Below, in pieces: positions 62,455 through 64,000 of a stretch of 64,000 nt of DNA. The notes beneath the pieces were generated by a model. It searched no databases, had not been told where the DNA came from, and saw only the letters and a list, made by a program, of their open reading frames with translations. The stretch is from positions 6,510,001 to 6,574,000 of the forward strand of contig NZ_CP048397.1 of NCBI RefSeq assembly GCF_010384365.1. Reading direction: 5' to 3'. The number at the start of each line of letters is the position of its first letter. Within the stretch, counting starts at the first letter, position 1. A program made the translations under genes and the position numbers. This DNA comes from Streptomyces sp. S4.7 (GTDB taxonomy: Bacteria; Actinomycetota; Actinomycetes; Streptomycetales; Streptomycetaceae).

Positions 62455-62572
62455 CGAGCGCGCCAGCCCTGGGGAGATGTGCGGTGCGTCACCGGCGTAA
62501 ACCGGCCGTTCGGGCACCGGGTGGTCACGCAGTGCATCCTGTCGGACACGGAGCGCGGATACCCTGCCCGGC

Positions 62573-63256
62573 ATGAGCGAGCTGGAACGGCAGGCAGGGC
62601 CCTCGGATGCGGCGAGGGCGGGAGCGACCGAGGCGGTGGGGGTGATCGGGCCCCGTGCCCCGGTCACCGCCCGTGCGGAACGGGCCGTCAGCGACGAGGA
62701 ATCGCGCGTACTCGCCGACCGGGTACGGGACGAGTCCGGCAACTCGGCCACGTACCGGCGACTGATGGCCACCGAGGACCACGAGGAACTGGCGGACGTG
62801 CTCGTCGCTCCCCAACACCCCCTGTGGGCGCGGGAGATCGCCGCCTTCCGGCTCGGCTGCGCGGGCGACCGGCGGGCGTTCGAGACGCTGGTGCTGCTCC
62901 TGAACCACCGCGACGCCCAGCGCTGCCTGTCCGCCTCCCGCGCGCTGGCCGTACTCGGCGACCCCCGTACACCGCGCGCCGCCGCCGCGCTCGCCACCAA
63001 CGTGCTGCGCACCGCGTACGCGCTCCACCCGGTACGGCTGCTGGCCGAGTTGCGGGCGCCGGAGTCCGTACCCGCCCTGATCGCCACCCTGGAGCGGCTG
63101 CTCGCGCCGGACGAGCCCCACTGGCGGGTGGCGCTCGCGTGCGTGGAGGGCCTCGGGCGCCTGGGCGACCGCCGCGCGCTCCCCCTGCTCCGCAGCGCCC
63201 GCGCACACCCCCGGTTGTCGGCCGCCGCGTCGGAGGCGCTCAGGCGCCTGGGCTGA
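62573..63256 (+). CDS. HEAT-repeat protein
   Basis: The 227-residue protein has a variable N-terminal 45 residues and then about five helical HEAT-like repeats (AREIAAFRLGCAGDRRAFET, ASRALAVLGDPRTPRAAAAL, ALACVEGLGRLGDRRALPLL). Such alpha-solenoids are protein-binding scaffolds, and no catalytic residues are visible. ATG 62573 has no ribosome site; a TACCCT -10-like hexamer 7 bases upstream suggests leaderless transcription. It is divergent from the dehydrogenase and conserved at this place in Streptomyces, as far as I recall. The function is unknown. Confidence 0.78.
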   Translation: MSELERQAGPSDAARAGATEAVGVIGPRAPVTARAERAVSDEESRVLADRVRDESGNSATYRRLMATEDHEELADVLVAPQHPLWAREIAAFRLGCAGDRRAFETLVLLLNHRDAQRCLSASRALAVLGDPRTPRAAAALATNVLRTAYALHPVRLLAELRAPESVPALIATLERLLAPDEPHWRVALACVEGLGRLGDRRALPLLRSARAHPRLSAAASEALRRLG

Positions 63257-63355
63257 TACGCCGCGGTGGCCCGCTCGGTGCCGGATCCGAATCCGGCCTT
63301 TTCCCGGAAGCGGCGGGCGGGCCCACGGATGCGGGTCCCCCCCGCGACGGGGTGT

Positions 63356-63541
63356 GTCCTCAATCGCCGGACGGGCTTGAAAAATCCGCCGACCGGGCTG
63401 GAAGGGGCCGCCGCGACGGGGTGTTGTCCTCAATCGCCGGACGGGCTTGAAGCGTCGGCCGGACGGGCTTGGAAGGGCCCGCCGGCGGGACGGAAGCGTC
63501 GGCCGGGGCGGCAACTTGAAGCCCGTCCGGCGATTGAGGAC
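63356..63541. repeat. Palindromic repeat locus 4: two direct and one inverted 26-bp unit
   Basis: The unit beginning GTCCTCAATCGCCGGACGGG occurs at 63356-63381 and 63426-63451, and inverted at 63516-63541; the three copies are identical. Degenerate pieces (GGCCGGACGGGCTTGGAAGG) fill the spaces. It lies between convergent genes in an otherwise gene-free 400 bp and probably terminates both. Confidence 0.75.
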
Positions 63542-63658
63542 ACGCGCGGGCCGCAGGCCGGGCGAACCGGGCCCGGCCGGCTACTCCGTCGCGACCGCCG
63601 CCGTCAGTCGCCCTGAACGGCCTCGATCACTGTCATCCCCGGATGATCGCACCAGGAA

Positions 63659-64000
63659 CTACAACAGCGTCAGCTGCGTCGGCCCCGCCTCCGGGGCGGG
63701 CGTCTCCGGGACCGGCACGCGCCGTCGCGCCGCCCGCCCCGCCGGGCCGATCCCGAACTCGTCCGCCAGTTCGTGGACCTGGCGCGTGATGCGGCGCTGG
63801 TACCACTTCGGCGCGTACGCCCCCTCCGCGTACAGCCGCTCGTAGCGCGGCACCAGATGCGCGTGGTGCTCCCGCAGCCACCGCATGAACCACTCGCGCG
63901 CCCCCGGCCGCAGATGCAGTACCAGCGGGGTCACCGACGTCGCCCCGGACGCGGCTATCGCCCGCACCGTGGCCCGCAGTTGGTCCGCGCTGTCGCCGAG
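63659..64000 (-). CDS. Rv2578c-family radical SAM protein, C-terminal part (5' end outside window)
   Basis: The last 113 residues of a minus-strand gene run off the right edge. The segment (SADQLRATVRAIAASGATSV, PLVLHLRPGAREWFMRWLRE, YERLYAEGAYAPKWYQRRIT) matches the C-terminal region I know from Rv2578c-type radical SAM proteins, relatives of spore photoproduct lyase of unknown substrate. The CxxxCxxC cluster lies outside the window. The tail beyond GIGPAGRA is variable. Confidence 0.8.
   Translation of the reverse strand, partial: LGDSADQLRATVRAIAASGATSVTPLVLHLRPGAREWFMRWLREHHAHLVPRYERLYAEGAYAPKWYQRRITRQVHELADEFGIGPAGRAARRRVPVPETPAPEAGPTQLTLL

Noticed and set aside
1..64000. CRISPR arrays, tRNA, rRNA or riboswitches
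   Set aside because: No regularly spaced identical 25-40 bp repeats, no cloverleaf-like sequence and no rRNA signature were seen on either strand. This was judged by eye, so weak candidates could be missed.

Overview
The window is high-GC actinobacterial DNA and almost certainly a Streptomyces chromosome. The evidence is strong third-position G/C bias, many GTG and overlapping ATGA/GTGA starts, a SARP regulator, an MbtH protein, a pSAM2-like xis-int pair, and an ethylmalonyl-CoA operon in Streptomyces arrangement. No tRNA, rRNA or CRISPR array was found.

Region 1 (1-17.8 kb) is the right part of a non-ribosomal peptide cluster. It holds the C-terminal end of an NRPS finishing in an epimerization domain and a terminal C-A-PCP-TE NRPS whose A-domain code (D-L-P-K-V-G-E-V-G) is closest to Asn codes. 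An MbtH partner, a methyltransferase, an exporter and an M20 amidohydrolase follow. A PyrH-like tryptophan halogenase comes with its flavin reductase. There are two regulators with NB-ARC-type ATPase cores, one XRE-type and one SARP-type. The predicted product is a chlorotryptophan-containing peptide. The TE domain is odd: its nucleophile is Cys and the usual Asp and His positions are not conserved. A three-IS nest (10.56-13.53 kb) sits between the exporter/hydrolase pair and the halogenase.

Region 2 (17.8-31.2 kb) is a mobile-DNA scrapheap. It contains decayed tyrosine recombinases, fragments of a Tn3 transposase and a DUF6233 gene, a full IS21-family element that truncated regulators on both sides, and a third identical copy of the 1049-bp IS5-type element. 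An AICE-type remnant follows (C-terminal gene fragment, xis, int). Live-looking cargo is a secreted peptidoglycan-binding protein, a HAD phosphatase, a GNAT acetyltransferase and an XRE/TPR regulator.

Region 3 (31.2-64 kb) is ordinary core chromosome. It carries a gamma-glutamyltransferase, an inositol-phosphatase family enzyme, an FAD oxidoreductase, alkylation repair (AdaA-AlkA fusion plus Ogt), a sirtuin, a secreted propeller-like protein, a NUDIX enzyme and glycerate kinase. A PucR-type regulator is divergent from a five-gene branched-chain amino-acid ABC transporter operon (livFGHMK). Next come phosphatidylserine synthase and decarboxylase, then the ethylmalonyl-CoA operon ccr-ecm-lyase-hydratase-dehydrogenase. 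The region ends with a membrane-anchored STAND ATPase, a TetR regulator, a double 3-hydroxyacyl-CoA dehydrogenase, a HEAT-repeat protein and the C-terminus of an Rv2578c-type radical SAM protein. Ccr, ecm and the downstream genes together convert crotonyl-CoA (supplied by the 3-hydroxybutyryl-CoA dehydrogenase route) to methylmalonyl-CoA, propionyl-CoA and glyoxylate.
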